Shown here: one piece after another, positions 6,956 to 14,109 of the stretch
How positions within the stretch are numbered: the stretch's first letter is position 1
Layout of the letters: every line of letters begins with the position of its first letter
Assembly: GCA_002315765.1 (NCBI GenBank)
Contig: DCIE01000077.1
Location: 1-21,147 of the forward strand
Direction of reading: 5' to 3'
Source of the DNA: Ruminococcaceae bacterium UBA1734
Lineage (GTDB): Bacteria > Bacillota > Clostridia > Oscillospirales > Acutalibacteraceae
DNA: 21,147 nt
Translations under genes and position numbers: made by a program
Notes under the pieces: model-generated
Told to the model about the DNA's origin: nothing
What the model saw: the letters and a program-made list of their open reading frames with translations, nothing else
Database searches by the model: none

Positions 6956-7828
6956 TTATTTTTTAATTCCGCACCAGTTGTTTCTGTACTGTTTGGGCGT
7001 CATTCCCTCGGAATTTTTAAAAAGCTGGATAAAATAATTGGATTCTATTCCGATATTTTCGGAGATTTCGTTTATCGACATATTCGTGCTTCGAAGTAAG
7101 CTTTTTGCACGGTTAATCCGTATGTTTAATAAATATTTAGACGGAGACATACCGATTTTTTCTTTAAATGTTCTTTGTAAATGAAATTTGCTTATATTAA
7201 ATTCTGCCGACAGGTTATCAAGATTTATTTCTTCGGTATAATTGTGCTTTATATATCTTGAGATTTCCTTAATATAGTCGGGCGACTCACCGTTTGCGGA
7301 ATTGCTGTTAATAATACATTCCTTAAGTAAGGCGTGAAGAAGACTATCGGCGATTATTTCGTTATCAACATCTCTGCTGTAATTTTTTGAAATAGTGATA
7401 ATGTTTTCTATTATTTCGTTAATATCATTGTTTTCGTGCATTTTTGTTACGGGGGAAGAATTTTTTTCAATAAATCTTTGGTAGTACGGACTTACATTTT
7501 TGCCGTAAAAATGTACCCATATAACATCCCATTTTCCTGCTGTTTTATCTGTATAATAGTTTTGGTACTGTTTGCAGTCGATAAACATAACACTTTCGGG
7601 AGTTAGGCTGTATCTTTCTCCGCCGTATTCTAAAATCCCTTTTCCCGAAAGGGTAAACATTATCAGGTATGAGTCCAGACCGCTTCTTTTGGTGTAATAA
7701 TTCTTTCCCGAGCAAAATTTCCCACATTCTTGTATGTAAATAAGATTTTCTTTTGAAAACTCACCGGGGTTTACAAACCTCCAAGTAGGTTTTTTAAGCA
7801 TATCCAATTGATATTTCAGTTGTTCCAT
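6956..7828 (-). CDS. AraC-family transcriptional regulator, probable rhamnose regulator
   Basis: This 290-residue protein has an N-terminal cupin-like sugar-sensing domain (about residues 10-160, including GKGILEYGGERYSL and the WDVIWVHFYG segment) and a C-terminal double helix-turn-helix (about 185-288). The latter carries INLDNLSAEFNISKFHLQRTF and SINEISENIGIESNYFIQLF. It is divergent from rhaBAD, and the two promoters overlap, which argues that it is the rhamnose-responsive activator. It is not clearly orthologous to E. coli RhaS or RhaR, so I give no symbol. The ATG has GGGAG about 9 bases upstream. The inducer is inferred from context only. Confidence 0.88.
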   Translation of the reverse strand: MEQLKYQLDMLKKPTWRFVNPGEFSKENLIYIQECGKFCSGKNYYTKRSGLDSYLIMFTLSGKGILEYGGERYSLTPESVMFIDCKQYQNYYTDKTAGKWDVIWVHFYGKNVSPYYQRFIEKNSSPVTKMHENNDINEIIENIITISKNYSRDVDNEIIADSLLHALLKECIINSNSANGESPDYIKEISRYIKHNYTEEINLDNLSAEFNISKFHLQRTFKEKIGMSPSKYLLNIRINRAKSLLRSTNMSINEISENIGIESNYFIQLFKNSEGMTPKQYRNNWCGIKK

Positions 7829-7876
7829 AGTCCACTCCCGAAAAACAGCAAGATTTTAATATTTTACCGCAAATGC

Positions 7877-7905
7877 ATTATATCACATTATGTTGTAAAA
7901 GTCTA
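7877..7905 (-). promoter_or_regulatory. Promoter of the AraC-type regulator
   Basis: On the minus strand TAGACT (7900-7905), a 17-base spacer and TATAAT (7877-7882). Its -35 overlaps the -10 of the opposite rhaB promoter, so the two promoters should compete for polymerase. Confidence 0.6.
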
Positions 7906-7909
7906 TAAT
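7881..7909 (+). promoter_or_regulatory. Promoter of rhaBAD, activator-dependent type
   Basis: A perfect TATAAT lies at 7904-7909, but the -35 position (7881-7886, TATCAC) does not resemble TTGACA. That is what an AraC-type activator site is expected to look like. CATTAT occurs twice about 10 bases apart and ACATTATGT is a short palindrome in the same stretch; either could be the operator. The start would be near 7916, just ahead of the leader hairpins. Confidence 0.55.
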
Positions 7910-7915
7910 GATTAT

Positions 7916-8062
7916 GGATGATAGCGTGAAAAATCACGCTGATAATAAAAAGACGCCTGTTTCTCGCTTCTTTCGAGGCAACCGAAACAGATGCGATATA
8001 AAAATCACCGTTTCAGTGATTTTTTATCGCTTTTTGTGTCTTGGAAAGAAATGACGATTATT
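7916..8062 (+). promoter_or_regulatory. Structured 5' leader of rhaB (candidate attenuator)
   Basis: The leader has hairpin 1 (AGCGTGA 7923-7929 with TCACGCT 7934-7940), an A-rich linker, an aptamer-like core at 7960-7987 and a terminator hairpin at 7993-8030. The core reads TTTCTCGC-TTCTTTCG-AGGCAACCGAAA and is closed by CTGTTT/AAACAG and CGC/GCG. It matches the glnS leader core at 25 of 28 bases, and the differences keep the inner stem (GCTT/AGGC here, GCCT/AGGC there). The closing GCG of the core is also the first part of the terminator arm, so the two compete. The ligand is unknown. Confidence 0.6.
7993..8037 (+). terminator. Conditional terminator in the rhaB leader
   Basis: GCGATATAAAAATCAC (7993-8008) pairs with GTGATTTTTTATCGC (8016-8030) with one bulged base, and is followed by TTTTTGT. 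It lies before the rhaB start, so it can only make sense as an attenuator. The upstream GCGTGAAAAATCAC (7924-7937) is a near copy of the 5' arm and could pair with the same 3' arm instead. Confidence 0.65.
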
Positions 8063-9433
8063 ATGAAATACTATCTTGCGGTGGATATCGGCGCATCAAG
8101 CGGACGACATATTTTAGGCTCTATTCAAAGCGGGAAATTGGTTTTAGAAGAGATTTACCGTTTTGAAAATGCCATTAAAGAGGTTGACGGGAATTTAATT
8201 TGGGATGTGGAAAGCCTTGCTGAAAATGTTATTTCAGGCATAGCGAAATGCAAGGAACTTGACAAAATACCCGAAACGGTTGCCATTGATACTTGGGGTG
8301 TCGACTATGTTCTCCTTAATGGCGAAAAAGAAGAGATAAAGCCCACATTTGCGTATAGAGATAGCCGAACAAATGAAATTCCTCAAGAAATAGATAAAAT
8401 TATTTCAAGAAAAGATTTGTTTGAAAGAACGGGAATACATGCGTTAAATTACAATAGTATTTATCAGTTATACTGCGATAAAAAGTCGGGTAAGTTAGAT
8501 AAAGCAAAGCATTTTATGATGATACCCGATTATCTTTCTTATAAACTAACAGGGGTTATGGCAAACGAATATACCAACGCAACAACAAGCGGTCTTGTAA
8601 ATGCCAAAACCAACCAATGGGATTACGAGCTAATAGACACTTTGGGTTTAGATAAAAACTTGTTTTTATCTCTTTCAAAACCTGCTGCTGAGTTAGGTGT
8701 TTTCTCAAAGGAAATAATTGAAAAAGTGGGATTTGAGGCTACGGTTATTCATGCGCCGAGCCACGATACCGCTTCAGCAGTTGCTTCTTGTCCCATTGAC
8801 GATAACAGCGTGTATATTTCTTCGGGTACATGGAGTCTTATCGGTACCGAAAATAAAAATCCCGTGCTTGATTTTGATGCAAGTATAAACGGTTTTTCAA
8901 ACGAGGGCGGAGTTGAATACCGATTTAGATTTCTTGAAAATATTATCGGTATGTGGTTTTTCCAAAATATCCGAAAGAACTTAAACAAGAAATATACATA
9001 CGACGAAATGATGTTTATGGCAAAGGAAAGCAACTACGAAAAACTAATAAATCCAAATGATTCCTCATTTATGGCACCCGAAAATATGGTTGATGCCATT
9101 CGTACATATTTAGGAGACAAAGACTTACCTATCGGAGATGTACTAAAAAGCGTTTATTTATCCCTTGCTCATTCTTATGACGATGCGGTTAAGACTATTG
9201 AAAAATACTCAAACAAGCAAATTGATAATATCTTAATAGTCGGCGGAGGAAGTAAGGATACATATCTAAATGAAATTACTTCAAAAATAACGGGTAAAAA
9301 GGTTTTGACAGGTCTTAGTGAGGGTACTGCAACGGGAAACCTTTTAGCGCAGATTATGTATTGCGAAAACATAGGTCTTGATAAAGCAAGAGAAATCATT
9401 AAAAAATCGTTTGAAATTAAGGAGGCTTGTTAA
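8063..9433 (+). CDS. rhaB: Rhamnulokinase
   Basis: RhaB phosphorylates L-rhamnulose with ATP in L-rhamnose catabolism. The 456-residue protein shows the FGGY-kinase phosphate motif AVDIGASSGRH at residues 6-16, DTWGVDY, the adenosine motif ISSGTWSLIG and the C-terminal IVGGGSKD. These match the RhaB branch rather than fuculokinase or xylulokinase. I chose ATG 8063, giving MKYYLAVDIG. The longer in-frame start at 7991 runs through the leader terminator hairpin, and the ATG at 8051 is only 2 bases from the GGAAAG site. It is the first gene of rhaB-rhaA-rhaD and its stop overlaps the rhaA ATG. Control is probably by the divergent AraC-type protein and by the leader. Confidence 0.95.
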   Translation: MKYYLAVDIGASSGRHILGSIQSGKLVLEEIYRFENAIKEVDGNLIWDVESLAENVISGIAKCKELDKIPETVAIDTWGVDYVLLNGEKEEIKPTFAYRDSRTNEIPQEIDKIISRKDLFERTGIHALNYNSIYQLYCDKKSGKLDKAKHFMMIPDYLSYKLTGVMANEYTNATTSGLVNAKTNQWDYELIDTLGLDKNLFLSLSKPAAELGVFSKEIIEKVGFEATVIHAPSHDTASAVASCPIDDNSVYISSGTWSLIGTENKNPVLDFDASINGFSNEGGVEYRFRFLENIIGMWFFQNIRKNLNKKYTYDEMMFMAKESNYEKLINPNDSSFMAPENMVDAIRTYLGDKDLPIGDVLKSVYLSLAHSYDDAVKTIEKYSNKQIDNILIVGGGSKDTYLNEITSKITGKKVLTGLSEGTATGNLLAQIMYCENIGLDKAREIIKKSFEIKEAC

Positions 9434-10671
9434 TGACCAGATATGAAGAAGCAAAAAAAATCTATGCCGGATTTGGCGTAGATACCGAAAAAGCACTTGA
9501 AACCCTTAAAAATGTAACCGTTTCGGTTCATTGTTGGCAGGGTGATGATGTGGGTGGCTTTGATAGTAAAGAAACCCTTTCGGGCGGTATTCAAACAACC
9601 GGTAATTATTTTGGAAAAGCCACAACACCACAAGAACTTATGGCTGATATCGATAAGGCGTTTTCCTTAATGCCGGGTAAGAAAAAACTTAATCTTCACG
9701 CTTGTTATGCCATAGCAAAAGACGGAGAAAAAATTGACAGAAGTAAGATTTGCCCCGAGAATTTTAAAGAGTGGCTTAATTTTGCAAAGGATAGGGGAAT
9801 AGGCATCGACTTTAACCCGACATTTTTTGCCCATCCTATGGTTAAGGACAATTTGACTCTTTCTTCTCCCGACGAAGCGGTAAGAAAGTATTGGATTGAA
9901 CACGGTAAAAGATGTATTGAGATATCCGAATATTTTGCAAACGAAACAGGAATTCCCTGCGTTATGAATATTTGGATTCCCGATGGTTATAAAGATATTC
10001 CTGCCGATAGAATGGGACCTCGTGCTCGATTTAAGGACTCACTTGACCAAATCTTGTCTATCCCTTACGATAAGAAAAAGGTTTATGTAACCCTTGAGTC
10101 AAAGGTGTTCGGCATCGGACTTGAAAGCTATACAGTAGGTTCTGCCGAGTTTTGTCTTTCCTATTCCGATAATAAGGGGATTACACCTCTTATGGATAAC
10201 GGCCATTACCACCCGACAGAGGTTGTAAGTGATAAAATTTCATCTCTTTTGTTGTTTAACGAAAAGATAGCACTTCATATTACAAGACCGGTCCGTTGGG
10301 ACAGCGACCATGTTGTACTGTTTGATGATGAAACAAGGGAAATTGCCAAGGAAATCGTAAGAAACGACGCTTTAGACCGAGTGTTTATTGCAACCGATTA
10401 TTTCGATGCATCAATAAACCGAATTTCAGCTTGGATAACCGGTGTCCGCAATGTGGAAAAAGCATTGTTATTTGCCCTTTTGCAACCAAACGAAAAGATG
10501 AAACAGTTGCAGGACAACAATGAATTAACCGAACTTATGGTGCTTGGCGAAGAACTTAAAACTGCACCGCTTGGTGATGTTTGGAATGAATATCTCACTC
10601 GTGAGGGTGTTGAGATAAATTACATTGAAAATGTAAAAAAATATGAGAAAGAAGTATTGGTGAAAAGATAA
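9433..10671 (+). CDS. rhaA: L-rhamnose isomerase
   Basis: RhaA interconverts L-rhamnose and L-rhamnulose with a two-metal site. The 412-residue protein carries the family motif SVHCWQGDDVGGF (about residues 31-43), LNLHACYA, the metal-site segment PLMDNGHYHPTEV and WDSDHVV. Length is close to the E. coli enzyme (419). I start it at 9433, where ATG overlaps the rhaB stop as TAATG and AAGGAGG stands 7 bases upstream. An ATG two codons earlier lies inside rhaB and has worse spacing. Its stop overlaps the rhaD start in the same way, so the three genes are translated as a coupled unit. Confidence 0.97.
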   Translation: MTRYEEAKKIYAGFGVDTEKALETLKNVTVSVHCWQGDDVGGFDSKETLSGGIQTTGNYFGKATTPQELMADIDKAFSLMPGKKKLNLHACYAIAKDGEKIDRSKICPENFKEWLNFAKDRGIGIDFNPTFFAHPMVKDNLTLSSPDEAVRKYWIEHGKRCIEISEYFANETGIPCVMNIWIPDGYKDIPADRMGPRARFKDSLDQILSIPYDKKKVYVTLESKVFGIGLESYTVGSAEFCLSYSDNKGITPLMDNGHYHPTEVVSDKISSLLLFNEKIALHITRPVRWDSDHVVLFDDETREIAKEIVRNDALDRVFIATDYFDASINRISAWITGVRNVEKALLFALLQPNEKMKQLQDNNELTELMVLGEELKTAPLGDVWNEYLTREGVEINYIENVKKYEKEVLVKR

Positions 10672-11483
10672 TGAAAGATATTTTTGAAGCTCCGTTTATT
10701 CAGAGAATGAGAAAGGTAACCCAAAATATGTACAGATTGGGTTGGGACGAACGCAATGGCGGTAATATAAGTTGTATCCTTGATGAAGGTGAGGTTAAGG
10801 ATTATCTTGACCTTGATAATGTAATCCGTACAATTCCTATGGGATTTGAAGCAAAGGATTTAATCGGTAAAATCTTTATCGTAACAGGCACCGGCAAGTA
10901 TTTCCAAAATGTCGGATTTGACCCGGAGGATAATTTAGGTATTATCCGTATTGCAAAAGACGGAATTACAGCCGAACTTCTTTGGGGCTTTAAGGACGGC
11001 GGCAAGTTCACAAGCGAACTTCCCGCACACCTTATGACACATAGTGTTCGTCTTAAGAAAGACCCTGACCACCATGTTGTAATGCACTGCCATCCTACAT
11101 ACACCCTTGCTATGAACTATTCTGTTGAGCTTACCGAGAAGGAAATCACCCATAAGCTTTGGGAAACCTGTACCGAGTGTATGGTAGTATTTCCTGACGG
11201 TGTTGGAGTACTTCCTTGGATGCTTTGCGGAACAAACGAAATAGGTGAGGCAACCGCTAAAAAGATGGAGGAATTCCGCCTTGTTGTTTGGGGACTTCAC
11301 GGTATTTACGGAACAGGTAAGGATATGGACGAAACATTCGGACTTATCGAAACGGTTGAAAAGGCAGCTAAACTTTATATGATTAGCGCACATCTTCCGA
11401 GAATTAATACAATTACCGATGACCAACTTCGTGAAATTGCAAAGGGATTTAATGTTAAGTACAGAGAAGATTTCCTTAACTAA
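10671..11483 (+). CDS. rhaD: Rhamnulose-1-phosphate aldolase
   Basis: RhaD splits L-rhamnulose 1-phosphate into dihydroxyacetone phosphate and L-lactaldehyde. This 270-residue class II aldolase has the phosphate-binding NGGNIS (29-34), the catalytic Glu116 in TSELPAH, zinc ligands His139 and His141 in MHCHPTYTL, and the third His210 in GLHGIYG. It is complete and close in length to E. coli RhaD (274). The ATG overlaps the rhaA stop (TAATG) and has GGTGA 7 bases upstream. No lactaldehyde reductase or rhaM follows; the operon ends in a terminator at 11608. Confidence 0.96.
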   Translation: MKDIFEAPFIQRMRKVTQNMYRLGWDERNGGNISCILDEGEVKDYLDLDNVIRTIPMGFEAKDLIGKIFIVTGTGKYFQNVGFDPEDNLGIIRIAKDGITAELLWGFKDGGKFTSELPAHLMTHSVRLKKDPDHHVVMHCHPTYTLAMNYSVELTEKEITHKLWETCTECMVVFPDGVGVLPWMLCGTNEIGEATAKKMEEFRLVVWGLHGIYGTGKDMDETFGLIETVEKAAKLYMISAHLPRINTITDDQLREIAKGFNVKYREDFLN

Positions 11484-11486
11484 CAG

Positions 11487-11562
11487 TTAATTATGTCCGC
11501 GACGGACTAATTATATAAGGTCAGCCAAAGACCTAAACTTGTGGTTTTTACAATTTCAAGTT
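11487..11562 (+). other. Cluster of small hairpins after rhaD
   Basis: Three hairpins follow the rhaD stop in succession: TAATTA-T-GTCCG with CGGAC-TAATTA (11488-11513), AGGTC with GACCT, and AACTTG with CAAGTT. None is followed by a U-tract. They may protect or process the 3' end of the rha mRNA, or form a small RNA; no known family is recognised. From here to the terminator nothing else is visible. Confidence 0.35.
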
Positions 11563-11607
11563 TGTTTGGGCAAATAAAGTTGAATTATGTTTTAATCACA
11601 AATACCA

Positions 11608-11644
11608 AACCGCACGAATTATATTGTTGTTCGTGCGGTTTTTT
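11608..11644 (+). terminator. Terminator of the rhaBAD operon
   Basis: AACCGCACGAA (11608-11618) pairs perfectly with TTCGTGCGGTT (11630-11640), followed by a T-run to 11644. It closes the rha operon four bases before the next promoter. Confidence 0.9.
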
Positions 11645-11647
11645 ATA

Positions 11648-11675
11648 TTGACAAGTGTTTTGTTTGTGATATACT
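11648..11675 (+). promoter_or_regulatory. Promoter of the PHP-domain gene
   Basis: TTGACA (11648-11653), a 16-base spacer and TATACT (11670-11675). The start would be near 11682, giving a leader of about 85 bases. Confidence 0.7.
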
Positions 11676-11766
11676 TTTCTATAAAGAATAAAGGTGCTTT
11701 TTCGGTTTTGTTTCATCTTTTGCACTTTTAATGCCGGTTATAAAGATAGAAAGGAACTGTTGTCTT

Positions 11767-12780
11767 ATGAGAAAATATATTTTGCCCGAAACGGGGAACT
11801 TTTACAAAGCAAATCTTCACTGTCATAGTAATATTTCCGATGGCGTAAAAACTCCGCAGGAGTTAAAGGAACTGTATAAGTCGAGAGGTTACAGCGTTTT
11901 GGCAATAACCGACCACAATCTTCTTGTACCCCACCATGAACTTGATGATGACGACTTTATTATGCTCACGGGTTACGAAATTAACTTTAATGAAATGTAC
12001 ACCGATTACGGCAAGAAACCGCATTTTTGTGCTATTGCTATTGATAAAGATAATGAAACCGACCCGGTTTGGCATAGTACAAAATATATTTACAAGGAAG
12101 AAAGAGCAAAGGAACATCTTGTTAAAAAAAGCGGCGAGGATTTTTGCAGACAATACTCGGGATACGGTATTACAAGGGCTATTGAAAAGTTAAAGGAAAA
12201 CGGTTTTTTTGTAACATATAATCATCCTTCCTGGTCTTTGCAAACCATCGAAACCTTTAATGAATATTACGGTATGGATGCTATGGAAATATTTAATACA
12301 GGTTGCTATACCACAGGTTTTCATGATTATGATGTTCATTGTTATGAGGAACTTTTGCGAAAAGCGAGAAGACTATACTGTATTTGTGCCGATGACAATC
12401 ACAATGAATATCCCGAGGATAGTAATATGTGTGATTCCTTTGGGGGATATGTTGTGATAAAGGCTGATAAGCTTGATTACAATACCCTGACAAAGGCACT
12501 TTGTGATGGCGATTTCTATTCATCGACAGGTCCTGAAATATACGATTATTACTATGAAGACGATATGGTACACATAACCTGTTCCGAGGCTGAAAGAATT
12601 GTTCTTTCCACAGATAGAAGATACTCAAAGGTTGCTTGTAAAAATAAGGGTGAATTTGTAACCGAGGCAACATTTGAAGTTCCCAAAACAGTTGGCTATT
12701 TTAGAGTAACCGTATATGGAAAAGACGGCAAACGAGCCTATACCAACGCAACATTCATAGATGAAGTAAGAAAGTTTTAA
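11767..12780 (+). CDS. PHP-domain metal-dependent phosphoesterase
   Basis: This 337-residue protein has a PHP (polymerase and histidinol phosphatase) fold, probably a metal-dependent phosphoesterase acting on an unidentified substrate. Metal-site motifs in order are NLHCHSNISDG (His18, His20, Asp25), AITDHN (His50), YEINF, TYNHPSW and the late CADDNHNE. After the PHP domain, residues from about 250 to 337 form a beta-rich tail (IVLSTDRRYS and onwards) like the C-terminal extension of CehA/McbA-type proteins. I start it at 11767, where AGAAAGGA lies 11 bases upstream; an ATG 12 codons earlier has no ribosome site. It is monocistronic between its own promoter and a shared terminator. Confidence 0.85.
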   Translation: MRKYILPETGNFYKANLHCHSNISDGVKTPQELKELYKSRGYSVLAITDHNLLVPHHELDDDDFIMLTGYEINFNEMYTDYGKKPHFCAIAIDKDNETDPVWHSTKYIYKEERAKEHLVKKSGEDFCRQYSGYGITRAIEKLKENGFFVTYNHPSWSLQTIETFNEYYGMDAMEIFNTGCYTTGFHDYDVHCYEELLRKARRLYCICADDNHNEYPEDSNMCDSFGGYVVIKADKLDYNTLTKALCDGDFYSSTGPEIYDYYYEDDMVHITCSEAERIVLSTDRRYSKVACKNKGEFVTEATFEVPKTVGYFRVTVYGKDGKRAYTNATFIDEVRKF

Positions 12781-12785
12781 ATGTT

Positions 12786-12824
12786 AAAAAAACACTCTCG
12801 GTTTTAATATCCGAGGGTGTTTTT
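12786..12824. terminator. Bidirectional terminator shared by convergent genes
   Basis: AAAAACACTCTCGG pairs with CCGAGGGTGTTTTT around a TTTTAATAT loop, with A/T runs on both sides. It serves the PHP gene on the plus strand and the peptidase gene on the minus strand. The peptidase stop codon (12804-12806) lies in the loop, so the final codons of that gene form one arm of the stem. Confidence 0.85.
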
Positions 12825-13262
12825 AACTATCCGTTTTAACTTGTGATAAATTCTTCGTAAAACATACATTCCGAACCTAAAGTGCAAAAAGAAAAATCGT
12901 CTTATGGGAACCAATAAAACATAAAGTTTATAGGAAAAATCCGATAAATCAACAGTTTTTTTGTCCCGCTTGACTTTTGAAAGAATACCGATAATTTGAG
13001 ATTTATTTACAACTTCACCTCTAACGCAATTATCACCGATAATATAGTATTTGTCATTGTCTAAAACCTTGCGGATACGGTGGAGAATGTACTGTCCGTT
13101 ATCACGGATAAATAAAACGGCATCGTTTTTTTTAAAGTTGTCTGTTTTGTGATGTATTACCATAACATCACGGTCTTGTCTTAATAGGGGCATCATGGAA
13201 ACGCCTTTATTAGTGTAAATAAGCACACCCGTTTTTTCAAGCTCGGTTTTAAAATCGGTCAT
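12804..13262 (-). CDS. S24/S26-family (signal-peptidase-like) serine peptidase
   Basis: This is a 152-residue small peptidase-like protein. GVSMMPLL carries the probable nucleophile Ser22, followed by DAVLFI (47-52), YILHRI with His61 and the conserved IIGDN. A His at the general-base place is the archaeal/ER signal peptidase pattern (Ser-His), not the Lys of bacterial LepB. There is no clear N-terminal membrane segment. A hydrophobic, very basic stretch near the C-terminus (about 110-145) could attach it to the membrane. The ATG overlaps the stop of the HPr-kinase-like gene (ATGA) with GAGGAG 8 bases upstream, so the two are a unit. In Firmicutes such pairs often sit with PqqD-like peptide chaperones in modified-peptide clusters. 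None is seen here. The substrate is unknown. Confidence 0.75.
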   Translation of the reverse strand: MTDFKTELEKTGVLIYTNKGVSMMPLLRQDRDVMVIHHKTDNFKKNDAVLFIRDNGQYILHRIRKVLDNDKYYIIGDNCVRGEVVNKSQIIGILSKVKRDKKTVDLSDFSYKLYVLLVPIRRFFFLHFRFGMYVLRRIYHKLKRIVKNTLGY

Positions 13263-13993
13263 TTCATTAACTCCTCGAATGCAACAATTGCCGCTTCGTC
13301 TTCCATATTACAGTAAAGATTGTAATATGAAACGGTTTTGGTAAACTCTTTAATTATCTTAAGATTATGGGACATAGCATCTTCGGCTTTGGAACAGTGT
13401 ATTTGTTCTAATAAGTGGGGCAAAAACGCAAAACTTTTAGTTTTTTCTATATGGTTGGTTTCGCTGCGAATAATGCGACAAATAGCCGAAAGCGGAATGT
13501 TTTTATCGGTGCCCATTCCTTCTTTTCCGTTCCAAGGAGTTCCGCAAACAAAGGGTTTTCCGTCAAAAATGCGGATGATAGGCTTATCACCGTCAACCAC
13601 AAAGCAGTCTTTAAAATTTTTAAGCCAAAGATTAGTGTGTGTCGTCTTTCCCGTGCCCGAAATCGCAGAAAAAACAACGGCTTTTTCACCTACGGCAACA
13701 GCCGAACCGTGGAAAACCAATGCTTGATATTTGCCTAAATTGTCGGCAATTTTACGGTAAATTGCAGTTTGTTCAAACATTTCATCCGGAATATAACCGA
13801 GAGGACGACCTTCTAAAAGTCGTTGTTTTTCAAGATAAACCTTTTCTGTTTCAATGTCTTCCAATGAAATACTAACAGAAAAGTCGGTGTGTTTCTCATC
13901 GGTAATGAATTTTTGTGCAAATGTGCGAAATTCGTCATAGAAATGTCCGATATTGATATTAAGCCCTGCTACCTTGATTTTAGTATAAAGCAT
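13259..13993 (-). CDS. HPr-kinase/PEPCK-like P-loop protein
   Basis: This 244-residue protein resembles the C-terminal catalytic domain of HPr kinase. FHGSAVAVGEKAVVF (94-108) leads into the Walker A loop SGTGKTTHT (112-120), then VDGDKPIIRIF (133-143) and CGTPWNGKEG (150-159). It lacks the N-terminal HPr-kinase domain and HPr, and it has no CcpA context, so it is not the carbon-repression HprK. Relatives sit in peptide-modification cassettes with PqqD-like proteins and S24/S26 peptidases, and the next gene here is such a peptidase. The N-terminal 90 residues are unassigned. A strong promoter lies about 35 bases upstream. Kinase activity and target are unknown. Confidence 0.75.
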   Translation of the reverse strand: MLYTKIKVAGLNINIGHFYDEFRTFAQKFITDEKHTDFSVSISLEDIETEKVYLEKQRLLEGRPLGYIPDEMFEQTAIYRKIADNLGKYQALVFHGSAVAVGEKAVVFSAISGTGKTTHTNLWLKNFKDCFVVDGDKPIIRIFDGKPFVCGTPWNGKEGMGTDKNIPLSAICRIIRSETNHIEKTKSFAFLPHLLEQIHCSKAEDAMSHNLKIIKEFTKTVSYYNLYCNMEDEAAIVAFEELMK

Positions 13994-14025
13994 TGTCTTT
14001 CCCCATTAACTTCTATATTGTCTCA

Positions 14026-14054
14026 ATTATAGCATGAAAAAATATCTATGTAAA
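14026..14054 (-). promoter_or_regulatory. Strong promoter of the HPr-kinase-like/peptidase operon
   Basis: On the minus strand TTTACA (14049-14054), a 17-base spacer and a perfect TATAAT (14026-14031) preceded by TGC, an extended -10. It is back to back with the T-box promoter, 17 bases away. Confidence 0.75.
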
Positions 14055-14070
14055 GGCAAAAATATAATGC

Positions 14071-14099
14071 TTGACAAAAAGGTTAATTACTGATAATAT
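14071..14099 (+). promoter_or_regulatory. Promoter of the T-box/LeuA-like operon
   Basis: A consensus TTGACA (14071-14076), a 17-base spacer and TAATAT (14094-14099). Transcription would start near 14106, just ahead of T-box stem I. Confidence 0.8.
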
Positions 14100-14109
14100 A
14101 TAATTAAAC

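Noticed and set aside
7991..8062. Longer rhamnulokinase start at 7991
   Set aside because: The added residues are read through the terminator hairpin of the leader and do not resemble the family; the family N-terminus starts at 8063.
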